Both the position numbers and the translations under genes were made by a program. This document shows positions 48,850 to 57,292 of a stretch of 64,000 nucleotides of DNA, one piece after another (the stretch's first letter is position 1; the number at the start of each line of letters is the position of its first letter). The notes beneath the pieces are model-generated. The model saw nothing but the letters and a program-made list of their open reading frames with translations, was not told where the DNA came from and did not search any database. Source of the DNA: Agromyces mediolanus (GTDB lineage: Bacteria > Actinomycetota > Actinomycetes > Actinomycetales > Microbacteriaceae). The stretch is from assembly GCF_023715325.1 (NCBI RefSeq), contig NZ_JAMBNX010000005.1:124001-188000 (forward strand), in the 5' to 3' direction.

Positions 48850-49814
48850 CGCCTGGCTCCGGCGGCGGATGCCTCGTCGGCGGATGCCGCGTCGGCGCCG
48901 ATCTCGTCGCCGTAGTGCCGCAGGAACAGCTCCTCGAGCGACGGGGGCTCGATGCGCAGGCCGGTGACGTGCCGGCCGGCGAGCGCGGGTAGGATGCCGG
49001 CGACGCGGTCGCTGTCGACCGTGAACCGGGCTCGCCCGTCGGTGACGGCGGCGTCGTGGATGTCGGTGATGCCGGCGAACACGGCGCCGCCCGAGGCATC
49101 CGCTCCGTCCGTCGCGTCGAAGGAGACCTCGGTGCGGGTGAGGTGGCGGAGCTCGGGGAGGGTGCCGCTCTCGACGACGCGCCCCGCGCGGATGATCGAC
49201 ACCCGATCGCACAGCTGCTCCACCTCGGAGAGGATGTGGCTCGACAGCAGCACGGTCGCACCGGCCGCGCGCACGCGCGCGATCTCGCGACGGAACACGA
49301 GCTCCATCAGCGGGTCGAGACCGCTCGTCGGCTCGTCGAGGATGTAGAGCTCGGCGGGCACCGCGAACGCCGCGATGAGCGCGACCTTCTGCCGGTTGCC
49401 CTTCGAGTACGCGCGGCCCTTCTTGCGCGGGTCGAACTGGAACGCGTCGACGAGTCTGGCCTTCTCCGCCCGGTAGCCGGCGTCGCGGTGCGCGGCTCCG
49501 CGCAGCCGGGCGAGGAAGTCGATCGCCTCCCCGCCGGAGAGGTTCGGCCAGACGCTCACGTCGCCGGGCACGTAGGCGATGCGCCGGTGCAGGGCGACGG
49601 CGTCGCGCCAGGGGTGGGCGTCGAAGACGCTCGCCACCCCGGAGCTCGCGCGGGCGAGGCCGAGGAGGATGCGGATCGTCGTGGATTTCCCCGCGCCGTT
49701 CGGGCCGAGGAATCCGTGCACCTGGCCGGCGTCGACCTGGAGGTCGAGCCCGTCGAGGGCGCGGGTGCGACCGTAGCGCTTCACGAGGTCGCTGGTGCGG
49801 ATGACGGTGGTCAT
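48846..49814 (-). CDS. ABC transporter ATP-binding protein
   Basis: A 322-aa ATPase. Walker A GPNGAGKST (residues about 38-46), the signature as YSKGNRQKVALIAAF (a KGNRQ variant of LSGGQ usual in this subgroup), Walker B LYILDEPTSGLDP and switch His in SSHILSEVEQ are present. A C-terminal domain of 90 residues is typical of drug-type ABC-2 ATPases. TAGCGT lies seven bases before the ATG on the minus strand, so the operon mRNA is probably leaderless. Confidence 0.93.
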   Translation of the reverse strand: MTTVIRTSDLVKRYGRTRALDGLDLQVDAGQVHGFLGPNGAGKSTTIRILLGLARASSGVASVFDAHPWRDAVALHRRIAYVPGDVSVWPNLSGGEAIDFLARLRGAAHRDAGYRAEKARLVDAFQFDPRKKGRAYSKGNRQKVALIAAFAVPAELYILDEPTSGLDPLMELVFRREIARVRAAGATVLLSSHILSEVEQLCDRVSIIRAGRVVESGTLPELRHLTRTEVSFDATDGADASGGAVFAGITDIHDAAVTDGRARFTVDSDRVAGILPALAGRHVTGLRIEPPSLEELFLRHYGDEIGADAASADEASAAGARR

Positions 49815-49834
49815 GGGCGGGACGCTACGCCGAT

Positions 49835-49850
49835 TTCACGAATTCGTGAA
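49835..49850 (-). promoter_or_regulatory. Perfect 16-bp palindrome, operator of the exporter operon
   Basis: TTCACGAATTCGTGAA, 21 bases upstream of the ATPase start. It covers the likely -35 region (TTCACG) of the promoter whose -10 box is TAGCGT. The operon encodes a GbsR/MarR-type regulator, its likely ligand. Confidence 0.7.
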
Positions 49851-49877
49851 TCTTCCTAACGGAATCCTTACGGCCCG

Positions 49878-50546
49878 CTACTCGAGCGCGGCGAACTTCT
49901 CGATGTCGCCCTCGGTGCCGGTGACGATGATGAGGTCGTGGTTCGACACCACGGTCTTCTCCGTCGCGTAGGTGAACGGTTTGCCCGGGCTCTTCACGCC
50001 GACGACCGTGACGTTGTGCTTCGTGCGCACGCCCGACTCGGTCAGGTTCTTGCCCCGGATCGGCTTCGGCGGGTACATCTTCACGAGCGCGAAGTCGTCG
50101 TCGAACTCGATGAAGTCGAGCATCCGCCCGCTCACGAGGTGCGCGGTGCGCTCGCCGGCCTCGCGCTCCGGATAGATCACGTGGTTCGCCCCGATGCGTT
50201 GCAGGATCTTGCCGTGCGAGGCGGAGATCGCCTTGGCCCAGATCTGCGGCACGCCGAGGTCGACGAGGTTCGCCGTGATGAGGACGGAAGCCTCGATCGA
50301 GGAGCCGACCGCGCAGACCGCGGTCGAGAAGTCCTGGGCGCCGATCTGCTTCAGCGCGTCGATGTTCTTCGCGTCGGCCACGACGGCGTGCGTGACCCGC
50401 TCGGCCCACTTCTGCACGAGCGACTCGTCGGTGTCGACGGCGAGCACCTCGCGGCCGAGCCGGTCGAGCTGCCCCGCGGTCGCGGCGCCGAAGCGGCCGA
50501 GGCCGATCACGAGGACGGGGGCGTTGTGCTTGATGCGATCAACCAA
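49878..50546 (-). CDS. ktrA: K+ uptake regulatory subunit, KtrA/TrkA-type RCK protein
   Basis: A 222-aa cytoplasmic gating ring subunit. The RCK-N domain (residues about 8-135) has the nucleotide motif VLVIGLGRFGAAT and acidic VDTDE; RCK-C covers about 140-220. It binds ATP/ADP or NAD(H), and RCK-C domains can bind c-di-AMP. It starts at TTG 50546, overlapping the end of ktrB, with AGAGAGG upstream. It forms the Ktr complex with the next-listed membrane subunit. Confidence 0.93.
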   Translation of the reverse strand: MVDRIKHNAPVLVIGLGRFGAATAGQLDRLGREVLAVDTDESLVQKWAERVTHAVVADAKNIDALKQIGAQDFSTAVCAVGSSIEASVLITANLVDLGVPQIWAKAISASHGKILQRIGANHVIYPEREAGERTAHLVSGRMLDFIEFDDDFALVKMYPPKPIRGKNLTESGVRTKHNVTVVGVKSPGKPFTYATEKTVVSNHDLIIVTGTEGDIEKFAALE

Positions 50547-51984
50547 CGATGGGCCTCTCTTCCGGTCGTTTGAACAGCTGTCGGCGGGTGCTCGCGGCGA
50601 GCGCCGCGGCGAAGGTGACGGTGCCGACGCGTCCCATGAACATCGTGGTCGCCATGACGTACACGCCCTCCGGGGGCAGCTCGGCGGTGAGCCCCGTCGA
50701 CAGTCCGGTGGTGGCGAAGGCGGAGATGACGTCGAAGAGCACGTTCTCGAACGGCGCCTTCGTGATCTGGAGGATCGCGATGGATGCCGCGGCGACGATC
50801 GTCGCGCCCCAGAGCACGACCGAGACGGACAGCCGCAGCATGTCGCGCGGGATGCGCCGGCCGAACGCCTCCATCGAGGGGGCGCCGCGCGCCTCGGCGA
50901 CGGCGGCGAGGAACAGCACGGCGAGGGTCGTCACCTTGATGCCGCCCGCAGTCGACGCGGAGCCGCCGCCGATGAACATCAGCATGCTGCTGACGAGCTG
51001 GCTCGAGCCGTACAGGTCGTGCATGTCGATCGTCGCGAAGCCGCCGGATCTCGTCATCGCCGACATGAAGAACGACTGGAAGATCGTCGGTCCCGCGTCG
51101 AGATGGCCGTAGGTCTTCGGGTTCGCGTGCTCGAGCAGGATGAACATCGCCGCGCCGGCGATGAACAGGATGATGGTCGTGGTGAGCGTGAGCTTCACGT
51201 GCACGCTCCACTTGCGCGGGGTGCGCCAGGCCTTCGCGAGCGCGAAGATCACCGGGAAGCCGAGGCTGCCGAGGAACACGCCGATCATGAGCAGCGACTG
51301 CATCCAGTAGTCCTGCTCGAACGGTGCGAGCCCGCCCGGGTTCGGCGAGAATCCGGTGTTCGTGAACGCCATGGCCGAGTAGTACAGGCTGTACCAGATC
51401 GATTGCCCGACGTCGTATCCCGCGGCGAGCATGCTGGGCATGAGCCCGATCGCGAGCGCCGCCTCGATGACGAGGGCGCTGACGGCGACGGTGAAGAGCA
51501 GGCCGCCGACCTCGCCGAGGCGGATGGCCTGACGCTCGGCGACGGGTCCGACGTGCAGTCGCGACGGGTTCGTGTCGCTCGCGGCCATGAGCTTCGCCCG
51601 GAGTCCGAGCCGCCGCGAGATCACGAAGCCGAGCGTCGTCGCGAGGGTCAGCACACCGATGCCGCCGATGTTCACGCCCAGGTAGACGAGCCCGTGCCCG
51701 AACGGCGACCAGTACGTCGCCATGTCGACCGTCGACAGGCCGGTGACGCAGATGACCGAGACGGCGGTGAACAGCGCGTCGTGCAGCGGAGTGGCGGAGG
51801 CCTCGCCAGCGCGTGCGATCGGCAGCGAGAAGAGCAGGGTGAAGACGAGGATGAGCGCCGAGAAGACGAGGATGGCGAATCGTGACGGCGAGTGCTTCAC
51901 CAGCCCGTCGACGGCGTCGCGGACGACCCCGAGCCAGCTGCGGCTCCCGCGACCGGGGTTCCCGATCGTCGGCGGTGCGTGCAT
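50539..51984 (-). CDS. ktrB: K+ uptake membrane subunit, KtrB/TrkH-type
   Basis: A 481-aa K+ channel-like transporter of the SKT superfamily with four pore repeats; filter-like loops are ISVICVTGLSTVD-type (TAVSVICVTGLS), SAMAFTNTGFSPNPGG, MSAMTRSGGFATIDM and ISAFATTGLSTGL. I chose ATG 51984 because GGAGGGAG lies five bases upstream; ATG 52020 would add 12 residues without a ribosome site. Together with KtrA it gives rapid K+/Na+-linked uptake, complementing Kdp in the same window. Confidence 0.93.
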   Translation of the reverse strand: MHAPPTIGNPGRGSRSWLGVVRDAVDGLVKHSPSRFAILVFSALILVFTLLFSLPIARAGEASATPLHDALFTAVSVICVTGLSTVDMATYWSPFGHGLVYLGVNIGGIGVLTLATTLGFVISRRLGLRAKLMAASDTNPSRLHVGPVAERQAIRLGEVGGLLFTVAVSALVIEAALAIGLMPSMLAAGYDVGQSIWYSLYYSAMAFTNTGFSPNPGGLAPFEQDYWMQSLLMIGVFLGSLGFPVIFALAKAWRTPRKWSVHVKLTLTTTIILFIAGAAMFILLEHANPKTYGHLDAGPTIFQSFFMSAMTRSGGFATIDMHDLYGSSQLVSSMLMFIGGGSASTAGGIKVTTLAVLFLAAVAEARGAPSMEAFGRRIPRDMLRLSVSVVLWGATIVAAASIAILQITKAPFENVLFDVISAFATTGLSTGLTAELPPEGVYVMATTMFMGRVGTVTFAAALAASTRRQLFKRPEERPIVG

Positions 51985-52054
51985 CCAGCTCCCTCCAGCC
52001 TTGCGTGACGCGTGTGTCATGGTACTCCCCGGCGCGAGTGGCTACCCTTGCACC

Positions 52055-52474
52055 ATGGCGGACATCTTCGACGTGGTGGCGGATTCGACCCGGCGAGACA
52101 TCCTCGCCGTGCTTCTCGAGCGCGAGCAGAGCGAGCCGTCGTCCGGTGGGGAGATCAGCGTGTCCGAGATCGTCGCCGCCCTCGGCGTCAGCCAGCCGAC
52201 CGTGTCGAAGCACCTCAAGGTGCTCCGCGAGGCGGGGCTCGTCGCCGTCCGCGAAGAGGGACAGCACCGCTATTACCGGCTCGACCGGGAGCCGCTCGAG
52301 ACGATCGAGGACTGGCTCATTCCGTTCACGGCATCGGATGCCGCCGCCGACGCCGCGACCCTCGCGAGCGCCGCCATCGCCCTGAACGACGAGCAGCGCG
52401 CCTTCGCCTCGCGGCTCGGCGCCGCCTTCGCCGAGACGGCGCAGCGGGTCACGCAGGCCGTCAAGCGCAAGTAG
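52055..52474 (+). CDS. ArsR-family winged-helix regulator
   Basis: A 139-aa regulator. DVVADSTRRDILAVLLE opens the HTH domain, SVSEIVAALGVSQPTVSKHL is the recognition helix region and REEGQHRYYRLDR the wing; no Cys metal site is seen, so the signal is not a thiol-bound metal. TACCCT (52043-52048) stands six bases before the ATG, implying a leaderless mRNA. It is divergent from ktrBA. A short helical C-terminus follows. The regulon is unknown. Confidence 0.85.
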   Translation: MADIFDVVADSTRRDILAVLLEREQSEPSSGGEISVSEIVAALGVSQPTVSKHLKVLREAGLVAVREEGQHRYYRLDREPLETIEDWLIPFTASDAAADAATLASAAIALNDEQRAFASRLGAAFAETAQRVTQAVKRK

Positions 52475-52477
52475 CCC

Positions 52478-52638
52478 TGGTTCCCCGAGCCCGTCGAGGG
52501 GCCTGGTTCCCCGAGCTCGTCGAACCATTCGCTTCGACGGGCTCAGCGAACCACCTGGTTCCCCGAGCTCGTCGAGGGGCGAGGGGCCGCTTCGACGGGC
52601 TCAGCGAACCAGGCGCTTCGACGGGCTCAGCGAACCAC
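52478..52638. repeat. Dispersed GAGC-type repeat cluster B
   Basis: Six copies in alternating orientation (GGTTCCCCGAGCTCGTCGA and its reverse form GCTTCGACGGGCTCAGCGAA), filling the gap between the convergent ArsR and GNAT genes almost completely. No gene in it. Confidence 0.88.
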
Positions 52639-52643
52639 CTGGT

Positions 52644-53153
52644 TCAGCGGAGCGGCTTGATCATCTCCAGCTCGAGTCCGCCCGGCGCGAGCTCGTACTC
52701 GCGGCTGCGGCCGGTGGGCGTGAACCCGAGCTTCTCGTAGAAGCGTCGCGCGCGACCGTTGGTCTCGTGCACCTCGAGGCGCAGGGTGTCGCCGAGGCCG
52801 AGTGCCCAGCGTTCGACCCCGTCGAGCAGCTCCCGGGCGACGCCGTGCCCGTCACCGCGGCGGTCTGGCGCGACGAAGACGCCGACGAGCATCGGGCCCG
52901 TCGCGGCATCCGGCACGTACCCGCCCATCGTGCCGATCCAGCGCTGGCCCTCGATCGCGACGAGCGCGGTCTGCCCGGGCGTCTCGCCGCGCTTGGCGCG
53001 CAGGCGCCAGCCGGCCTCGTCGACGTCGAGCGCGTGCTCGAGCGTCTCGGCGTAGGCGACGGGCTCGTCGCGGAGCATTTCGAGGCGGAGGGCGCGCACC
53101 TCGCGCCAATCCGCTTCGCGGGTGGGACGGATGGTGAACGGCGCGCCAGGCAT
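52644..53153 (-). CDS. GNAT-family N-acetyltransferase
   Basis: A 169-aa acetyltransferase: IRPTREADWREVRALRLEML at the start, MLVGVFVAPDRRGDGHGVARELLD as the acetyl-CoA loop (residues about 88-111) and VHETNGRARRFYEKLGF at the end. TAGCGT stands six bases before the ATG (minus strand), so it may be leaderless. The stop borders repeat cluster B. The substrate is unknown. Confidence 0.9.
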   Translation of the reverse strand: MPGAPFTIRPTREADWREVRALRLEMLRDEPVAYAETLEHALDVDEAGWRLRAKRGETPGQTALVAIEGQRWIGTMGGYVPDAATGPMLVGVFVAPDRRGDGHGVARELLDGVERWALGLGDTLRLEVHETNGRARRFYEKLGFTPTGRSREYELAPGGLELEMIKPLR

Positions 53154-53273
53154 CCTCCGACGCTACCCGAGGCCGCGGTCGGGGCCCGCAGATGAATCGG
53201 GTAGACTACTCCGAGGCTCTTTGGGCCCTCGGCTGCGGCACGCGCGGCCGACACGATCTTCAGTGAGGTTTCG

Positions 53274-53372
53274 ATGGGTTCCGTCATCAAGAAGCGTCGC
53301 AAGCGCATGGCGAAGAAGAAGCACCGCAAGCTTCTTCGCAAGACGCGCCACCAGCGTCGCAACAAGAAGTAG
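53274..53372 (+). CDS. Small ribosomal protein bS22 (AURKAIP1/COX24 domain)
   Basis: A 32-aa extremely basic peptide ([19 protein letters not shown] at its start, RRNKK at its end). It matches the actinobacterial AURKAIP1/COX24-domain protein found as bS22 in mycobacterial 30S subunits near the decoding centre. GTGAGG lies about six bases before ATG 53274; a TAGACT box at 53202-53207 may be its -10 element. Often missed because of its size. Repeat cluster C follows. Confidence 0.92.
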   Translation: MGSVIKKRRKRMAKKKHRKLLRKTRHQRRNKK

Positions 53373-53430
53373 TCGTTCGACTACGGCTGAGCGTCAGGTC
53401 TGCGGACCTGGCGCTTTTCGCTGTCCCCGG

Positions 53431-53614
53431 ATGGTTCGCTGAGCCGGTCGAAGCGGATGGTTCGCTGAGCGGGTCGAAGCGGATGGTTCGCTGAGCCCGT
53501 CGAAGCGCCCCTCGACGAGCTCGGGGAACCATCGGGCCCCTCGACGGGCTCGGGGAGCCACCGGGCCCCTCGACGAGCTCGGGGGACCAGGGCCTCGACA
53601 AGCTCGGGGGACCA
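53431..53614. repeat. Dispersed GAGC-type repeat cluster C
   Basis: Seven copies in a head-to-head arrangement: three ATGGTTCGCTGAGC-SSGTCGAAGC units, then four units in the opposite orientation, between bS22 and the glutaredoxin-like gene. Single-base differences separate the copies. Confidence 0.88.
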
Positions 53615-53635
53615 GGCGCGGCGTAGGCTGAGGGG

Positions 53636-53902
53636 ATGGCCCGAGACCTCCGCCTCACCCTCGTCGGCAAGCCCGGCTGCCACCTCTGCGACGACGCTCG
53701 AGACGTCGTCACCGCCGTGCGCGAGGAGCTCGCGCAGCTTCCCGAGGCGCCCGCGATCGCCTTCGACGAGCAGTCGATCCTCGACGACGAGGCGCTCGCC
53801 GAGCGCTTCGCCGAGGAGATCCCCGTCGTGCTCATCGACGGCGAGGTGCACACCTACTGGCGGGTCGATCCGGTGCGTCTGAAAGCGGCGCTGCTCGGCT
53901 GA
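53636..53902 (+). CDS. Glutaredoxin-like thioredoxin-fold protein
   Basis: An 88-aa protein of the DUF836 glutaredoxin-like family with the redox pair in KPGCHLCDDARDVV (Cys15, Cys18) and the cis-Pro in EIPVVLIDGEV. It probably reduces disulfides or mycothiol mixed disulfides; partner unknown. TAGGCT lies six bases before the ATG and GAGGGG also precedes it, so either leaderless or RBS-driven start is possible. Confidence 0.88.
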   Translation: MARDLRLTLVGKPGCHLCDDARDVVTAVREELAQLPEAPAIAFDEQSILDDEALAERFAEEIPVVLIDGEVHTYWRVDPVRLKAALLG

Positions 53903-54000
53903 ATCCTCCGAAACCCCTCTAGCGCGATGCGCATCTCTCTGGCTAGGTTGGCGGTGGAGAGCGGTCGCAGCCGACCGCCGTGATGATCCGGGGGGACGTC

Positions 54001-56349
54001 GTGGCTCGTGAATTCCGTGGCACCATCAACATCGGCCTGAAGGACTCGACTGAGGACTGGGACGCCTTTCTGCCGGATCAGGCTCCGGATGGCGCGCCCA
54101 ATGTCCTGGTGATCCTCTACGACGACACCGGGCAGGCCGCCTGGTCGCCCTACGGCGGCCGCATCGAGATGCCGACCCTGCAGCGCATCGCCGATCGCGG
54201 GCTCACGTACACGCAGTGGCATACGACGGCGCTGTGCTCGCCGACCCGGTCGACGTTCCTCACCGGGCGCAACCACCACCAGAACGGCTTCGCGTCGATC
54301 TCCGAGACGGCGCTCGGCTTCCCGGGGTACAGCTCCCGCATCCCCACCGACTGCGCGCCGATGGCGACGGTGCTGCGGGACGCGGGCTGGTCCACGTTCT
54401 GGGTCGGCAAGAACCACAACGTGCCCGTCTACGCCTGGACCGCGGGCTCCAGCAAGAAGGAGTGGCCCCTCGCGATGGGGTACGACCGCTTCTACGGCTT
54501 CATCGGCGGCGAGACGAACCAGTGGTACCCCGACCTCGTCGAGGACAACCACTACACCGAGCAGCCGTATCTGCCCGAGGACGGCTACCACCTCTCGAAG
54601 GACCTCGCCGACAAGGCGTTGGAGTTCATCCGCGACTCGAAGCAGTCCGAGCCGGAGAAGCCCTGGTACCTGTGGTTCTGCCCGGGCGCGAACCACGCCC
54701 CGCACCATGCGCCCGAGGACTACATCGCCAAGTACAAGGGCAAGTTCGACGACGGCTACGAGGCCTACCGCGAGTGGGTGCTGCCGCGCATGATCGAGCG
54801 GGGCATCCTCCCCGAGGGGACCGAGCTGTCGGCGCTGAACCCGCTGCCGCCCGAGGCGTCCATCCCCGGTGACGCGGTGCGCCCCTGGGACGAGCTGTCG
54901 GACGAGGAGAAGGCGCTGTTCAGCCGGATGGCCGAGGTGTACGCGGCGTACAGCGAGTACACCGACGTGCAGGTCGGCCGCATCATCGACTACCTCGAGG
55001 AGTCCGGGCAGCTCGACAACACGCTCGTCATCTACGCCGCCGACAACGGCGCGTCCGGCGAGGGCAGCCCCAACGGCTCGGTCAACGAGAACAAGATCTT
55101 CAACTCGTACCCCGACCTGATGGAGGACAACCTCCCGCTCCTCGACGAGCTGGGGTCGCCCGCCACCTACAACCACTACCCGACGGGGTGGGCGGCGGCG
55201 TTCTCGACCCCGTACAAGATGTTCAAGCGCTACACCTACCAGGGCGGCATCGCCGACCCGCTCGTGATCTCCTGGCCGGCCGGCATCCGTGCGAAGGGCG
55301 AGGTGCGCACGCAGTACCACCACTGCACCGACATCGTGCCGACGATCCTCGACGTCTGCGGGGTCGCGTTCCCGGAGACGTACAACGGCGTCACGCAGAA
55401 GCCCCTGCCCGGAGTCTCGATGCGGTACTCCTTCGACGCGGAGGTCGACACCCCGACGCAGAAGGTCACCCAGTACTACGAGATGCTCGGCAGCCGAGGA
55501 CTCTGGCACGACGGCTGGAAGGCCGTCACCGAGCACGGCCCGATGAGCGGCGGCGGCATGGGCGGCAGCTTCCAGAGCGACACCTGGCAGCTCTTCCACA
55601 CCGACGTCGACCGCTCGGAGGTGCACGACCTCGCGAGCGAGCAGCCCGACAAGCTCGAGGAGCTGAAGGCGCTCTGGTACGCGGAGGCGGGCAAGTTCGA
55701 CGTGCTGCCGCTGAACGACTACAACATGGGCAAGCCCGAGGAGCTGGCCGAGTACTTCTCCCGGCAGTACCACGTCTCGCAGCCGAAGAGCGGACGCTTC
55801 ATCTACTACCCGGGCACCTCCGAGGTGCCGGAGCACTCGGCCGCGAACACGCACAACCGTTCGTTCAAGGTGTTCGCCGAGCTCACCACGGCGGCCGACA
55901 CCGAGGGCGTCGTGTTCGCTCAGGGGGCCCGCTTCGGCGGGCAGTCGATGTTCGTGAAGGACGGCCGGCTGCACTACAGCTACAACTTCCTCGGCCTGGA
56001 GGAGCAGACCATCGACGCGCCGCTGCCGGAGGCCGGCGAGCACGTCTTCGGTGTCGAGTTCCAGAAGGAGGGGATGGACGAGCACTTCCAGCCGACCGGC
56101 ACGATGACCCTCTACATCGACGACCAGGCCGTCGCCTCCGCGTCCATGCGCACGCTCCTGCTGCAGTTCACGCTCTGCGGGGAGGGCCTCTGCGTCGGCT
56201 ACGACGGCGGCGACGCCGTCTCGGCCGCGTATGCCGGACAGCGCTTCGACTACCGGGGCGGGGCGATCGACAAGGTCGTCTTCGACCTCGCCGACGACCA
56301 CTACCTCGACGTCGAGAAGCAGTTGGCGGCGCTCCTGTCGAGGGACTGA
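54001..56349 (+). CDS. Arylsulfatase (type I, formylglycine-dependent)
   Basis: A 782-aa sulfatase that hydrolyses sulfate esters. The catalytic Cys79 lies in ALCSPTRSTFLTGRN, the C-x-P-x-R signature whose Cys is oxidised to formylglycine; ILYDDTG (Asp41-Asp42) supplies metal ligands. The C-terminal 150 residues form a beta-rich lectin-like part seen in this long AtsA-like subgroup. I chose GTG 54001 (AREFRGTINIG follows, the usual family start); ATG 53983 is possible. No signal peptide, so it looks cytoplasmic. Its activating enzyme is encoded at 58984-59943. Confidence 0.93.
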   Translation: MAREFRGTINIGLKDSTEDWDAFLPDQAPDGAPNVLVILYDDTGQAAWSPYGGRIEMPTLQRIADRGLTYTQWHTTALCSPTRSTFLTGRNHHQNGFASISETALGFPGYSSRIPTDCAPMATVLRDAGWSTFWVGKNHNVPVYAWTAGSSKKEWPLAMGYDRFYGFIGGETNQWYPDLVEDNHYTEQPYLPEDGYHLSKDLADKALEFIRDSKQSEPEKPWYLWFCPGANHAPHHAPEDYIAKYKGKFDDGYEAYREWVLPRMIERGILPEGTELSALNPLPPEASIPGDAVRPWDELSDEEKALFSRMAEVYAAYSEYTDVQVGRIIDYLEESGQLDNTLVIYAADNGASGEGSPNGSVNENKIFNSYPDLMEDNLPLLDELGSPATYNHYPTGWAAAFSTPYKMFKRYTYQGGIADPLVISWPAGIRAKGEVRTQYHHCTDIVPTILDVCGVAFPETYNGVTQKPLPGVSMRYSFDAEVDTPTQKVTQYYEMLGSRGLWHDGWKAVTEHGPMSGGGMGGSFQSDTWQLFHTDVDRSEVHDLASEQPDKLEELKALWYAEAGKFDVLPLNDYNMGKPEELAEYFSRQYHVSQPKSGRFIYYPGTSEVPEHSAANTHNRSFKVFAELTTAADTEGVVFAQGARFGGQSMFVKDGRLHYSYNFLGLEEQTIDAPLPEAGEHVFGVEFQKEGMDEHFQPTGTMTLYIDDQAVASASMRTLLLQFTLCGEGLCVGYDGGDAVSAAYAGQRFDYRGGAIDKVVFDLADDHYLDVEKQLAALLSRD

Positions 56350-56351
56350 CG

Positions 56352-57290
56352 GTGCCGGCGAGCGCGGGCCACGATCGGCTGCCCTCGTGGGCCGACACCC
56401 CGACCCGCGAGGCCATCCTGTCGTTCATCGACCGCGTCGCTCACGGCCCCGACGCCGTGCCCGAGGCCGAGCGCGTCGCGGTCTTCGACAACGACGGCAC
56501 GCTGTGGACCGAGAAACCCATGCCGACCCAGCTGCACTACATCGTGGAGCAGTGGAAGCGGCAGGCCGAGACCGACCCCACGCTCGCCGAGAAGCAGCCG
56601 TACCGCGCGGCGGTCAGCGGGGACTACGCCTGGCTCGGCGGCGCCCTCGACCGGCACTACCAGGGGGACGACACCGATCTGAAGCTTCTGATCGGGGCGG
56701 TCGTCGGGGTCACCGCCGGGATGAGCGTCGAGGACTACGCCGCCTCGGTGTCGCGCTTCTACGAGGAGGCGAAGCACCTGACCCTCGGCACCCCGTACGC
56801 CGACGCCGTCTACGCCCCGATGATCGAGCTGCTCCGTGAGCTCGAGGCGAACGGCTTCACCGTGTACCTGGTCTCGAGCGGCGAGCGCGACTTCATGCGG
56901 CCGATGACGGAGCAGTACTACGGCATCCCGCCGGAGCACGTCGTCGGCTCGGCGCTCGGGCTCGAGTTCGACGAGGACACGGGCGACGTGCGCTACACCG
57001 CGGGGCTCGACTTCTTGGACGACGGTCCGGAGAAGCCCGTGCGCATCTGGAGCCGGATCGGCCGGCGCCCGGTGATCGCGGGCGGCAACTCGAACGGGGA
57101 CCTGCCGATGCTCGCCTACGCGCGCGCCGGCGGCGGGCTCGCGCTGCTCGTCCACCACGACGACGACACCGGTCGGGGCGATGCGCCGTACGACGCGGGC
57201 GCCGAGCGGGCGCTCGCCGAGGCATCCGATCGTGGCGTCACCGTCGTGAGCGTGAAGCGCGACTGGTCGCGGATTTTCCCGGAGGGCTGA
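56352..57290 (+). CDS. HAD-superfamily phosphatase, SerB-like
   Basis: A 312-aa hydrolase. The nucleophile motif is VFDNDGTLWTEKP, motif II is VYLVSSGERDF and motif III/IV is VIAGGNSNGDLPML. A large helical cap lies between residues about 60 and 160. The GTG start at 56352 is two bases after the sulfatase stop, so they are co-transcribed, suggesting that it acts on a product of the sulfatase pathway or on a phosphorylated relative. True phosphoserine phosphatase is less likely given the context. Confidence 0.87.
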   Translation: MPASAGHDRLPSWADTPTREAILSFIDRVAHGPDAVPEAERVAVFDNDGTLWTEKPMPTQLHYIVEQWKRQAETDPTLAEKQPYRAAVSGDYAWLGGALDRHYQGDDTDLKLLIGAVVGVTAGMSVEDYAASVSRFYEEAKHLTLGTPYADAVYAPMIELLRELEANGFTVYLVSSGERDFMRPMTEQYYGIPPEHVVGSALGLEFDEDTGDVRYTAGLDFLDDGPEKPVRIWSRIGRRPVIAGGNSNGDLPMLAYARAGGGLALLVHHDDDTGRGDAPYDAGAERALAEASDRGVTVVSVKRDWSRIFPEG

Positions 57291-57292
57291 GG

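Noticed and set aside
53431..53614. CRISPR-like array of regularly repeated units
   Set aside because: Units abut or change orientation with almost no spacer, and there are no cas genes; this is the dispersed GAGC repeat family.
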